From Calditrichota bacterium (lineage in GTDB: Bacteria; Zhuqueibacterota; JdFR-76; BMS3Abin05), in the NCBI GenBank assembly GCA_013151735.1, contig JAADHR010000127.1, positions 1-64,000 of the forward strand: a stretch of 64,000 nt of DNA, written 5' to 3'. The position numbers were made by a program, and so were the translations under genes. Positions within the stretch are counted from its first letter, which is position 1. Each line of letters opens with the position of its first letter. Shown in pieces: positions 61,568-64,000 of the stretch. The notes beneath the pieces are model-generated. The model did no database searches. It saw only the letters and a program-made list of their open reading frames with translations, and was not told where the DNA came from.

Positions 61568-62074
61568 ATGAGAGCGATGACAGAAAAAAATCTGCTGGAT
61601 GCGTTTGCCGGGGAAAGTCAGGCACACATGAAATATCTTATTTATGCGGAAAAAGCAGAGCGCGAGCATCTGCCCCATATTGCAAAAATGTTTCGTGCCA
61701 TTGCCTTTGCTGAATTTGTGCATGCCAGTAATCACTTTAAGGCATTAAAAAAACTGAATGATACAAAAGACAATCTGGGTGATGCCTATCACGGCGAAAC
61801 CTTTGAGGTGGAAGAAATGTATCCGGCCTACAAGGAAGTCGCACAATTACAGGGCGAAAAAACGGCTGTACGGACCACGGACTGGGCACTTCAGGCGGAA
61901 AAAACCCACGCGGAGATGTACAAAGCCGCCAAGGCCCGTGCCGAACGGGGTGAAGATGAAGAAGATCAGACCATCTGGGTTTGCGAGATTTGTGGCTACA
62001 CCGAGGTTGGGGAGAGTGCTCCCGATGTTTGTCCCGTTTGCGGCGCAAAGCCGGACTCTTTTCAAAAATTTTAA
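61568..62074 (+). CDS. rbr: Rubrerythrin
   Basis: Rubrerythrin reduces hydrogen peroxide in anaerobes. Residues 1-130 form the four-helix diiron domain with E16, E49-x2-H52 and E111-x2-H114. Residues 137-168 are a rubredoxin domain with C139, C142, C155 and C158 (WVCEICGY, CPVCGAKP). The 168-residue length is usual for the short form. The start follows AAAAAGGAACC. A strong terminator closes the gene. Confidence 0.95.
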   Translation: MRAMTEKNLLDAFAGESQAHMKYLIYAEKAEREHLPHIAKMFRAIAFAEFVHASNHFKALKKLNDTKDNLGDAYHGETFEVEEMYPAYKEVAQLQGEKTAVRTTDWALQAEKTHAEMYKAAKARAERGEDEEDQTIWVCEICGYTEVGESAPDVCPVCGAKPDSFQKF

Positions 62075-62091
62075 CACGTCATGTCTAACTC

Positions 62092-62123
62092 AAAGCCCCT
62101 CATCCAAACGAAGGGGCTTTTTT
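62092..62123 (+). terminator. Intrinsic terminator after rubrerythrin
   Basis: AAAGCCCCT (62092-62100) pairs with AGGGGCTTT (62112-62120), followed by a TTTTTT run (62118-62123). Confidence 0.9.
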
Positions 62124-62187
62124 ATTGGAAAATAAAAGGTGTCCCGCGAAAGACACAAAGTGCACAGAGTTGATTTCAACAAAATCA

Positions 62188-62220
62188 ATTCGCGAAAATC
62201 CGTGAAATGAGTGGGTTAAA
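62188..62220 (+). repeat. Dispersed intergenic repeat, ATTCGTGAAAATTCGC family, diverged copy 3
   Basis: ATTCGCGAAAATCCGTGAAA followed by TGAGTGGGTTAAA matches the copies at 1455 and 19088 with several substitutions. It lies directly before ligA. Confidence 0.5.
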
Positions 62221-62230
62221 GTAGACTTAA

Positions 62231-64000
<1,770 letters not shown>

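Overview
The window is a gene-dense bacterial chromosome segment with almost every gene on the + strand. Only a large sensor kinase and rpmB are on the minus strand. The gene content points to a Gram-negative-type (diderm), probably anaerobic bacterium of the FCB/KSB1-Calditrichota sort. The evidence is: two lipoproteins, a heptose-activation enzyme for LPS-type sugars, a ferredoxin-dependent 2-oxoglutarate oxidoreductase, rubrerythrin, and a Calditrichota-like mix of housekeeping genes. The phylum is inferred from gene style and was not tested against a database. Non-ATG starts (GTG, TTG) behind strong AGGAGG sites are common.

Layout. 1-4.4 kb: DNA-repair genes, comprising the tail of a PD-(D/E)XK/Cas4-like nuclease, a YhaO/SbcD-like phosphoesterase and a YhaN/SbcC-like ATPase with a membrane hairpin. 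4.4-9.5 kb: a 1285-residue hybrid histidine kinase (minus strand) and a DnaQ-like exonuclease. 9.7-24 kb: the division and cell-wall (dcw) cluster mraZ-rsmH-ftsL-ftsI-murF-mraY-ftsW-murG-murB-ftsQ-ftsA-ftsZ. It starts at a consensus sigma70 promoter with a 10-bp-periodic operator, and it lacks murE, murD and murC. GTAG-footed REP-like hairpins flank ftsZ. 24.3-28.3 kb: rpmB, dusB, a COG2403 P-loop protein and carbamate kinase.

28.3-33.9 kb: sucCD-korDABC-ndk, a module linking succinate, succinyl-CoA and 2-oxoglutarate through ferredoxin. 34.2-43.7 kb: DUF177-rpmF-plsX-fabH-(CsgG-like TPR lipoprotein)-fabD-fabG-acpP-fabF-rnc-acyl-CoA dehydrogenase, the fatty-acid block. 43.7-44.3 kb: a non-coding, repeat-containing gap. 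44.3-48.6 kb: a three-gene cassette of FGGY sugar kinase, RuBisCO-like protein (form IV) and saccharopine-dehydrogenase-like oxidoreductase. This is the best candidate for an undescribed pathway. 48.6-52.3 kb: a leader that may work as an attenuator, then a HEAT-repeat protein, an IMPACT/YigZ protein, a CNNM/CorC-type CBS protein and a bifunctional nuclease.

52.5-56.5 kb: an AmpG-like transporter with a large periplasmic insertion, a TPR lipoprotein, and a fusion of heptose-1-phosphate adenylyltransferase with GmhB phosphatase. 56.6-64 kb: tRNA-Val(CAC), a small unknown protein, a C69/secernin peptidase, nicotinamidase, a UVR-motif protein, a double UspA protein, rubrerythrin and the 5' part of ligA, which runs off the window. 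I saw no CRISPR array, prophage, insertion sequence or rRNA.
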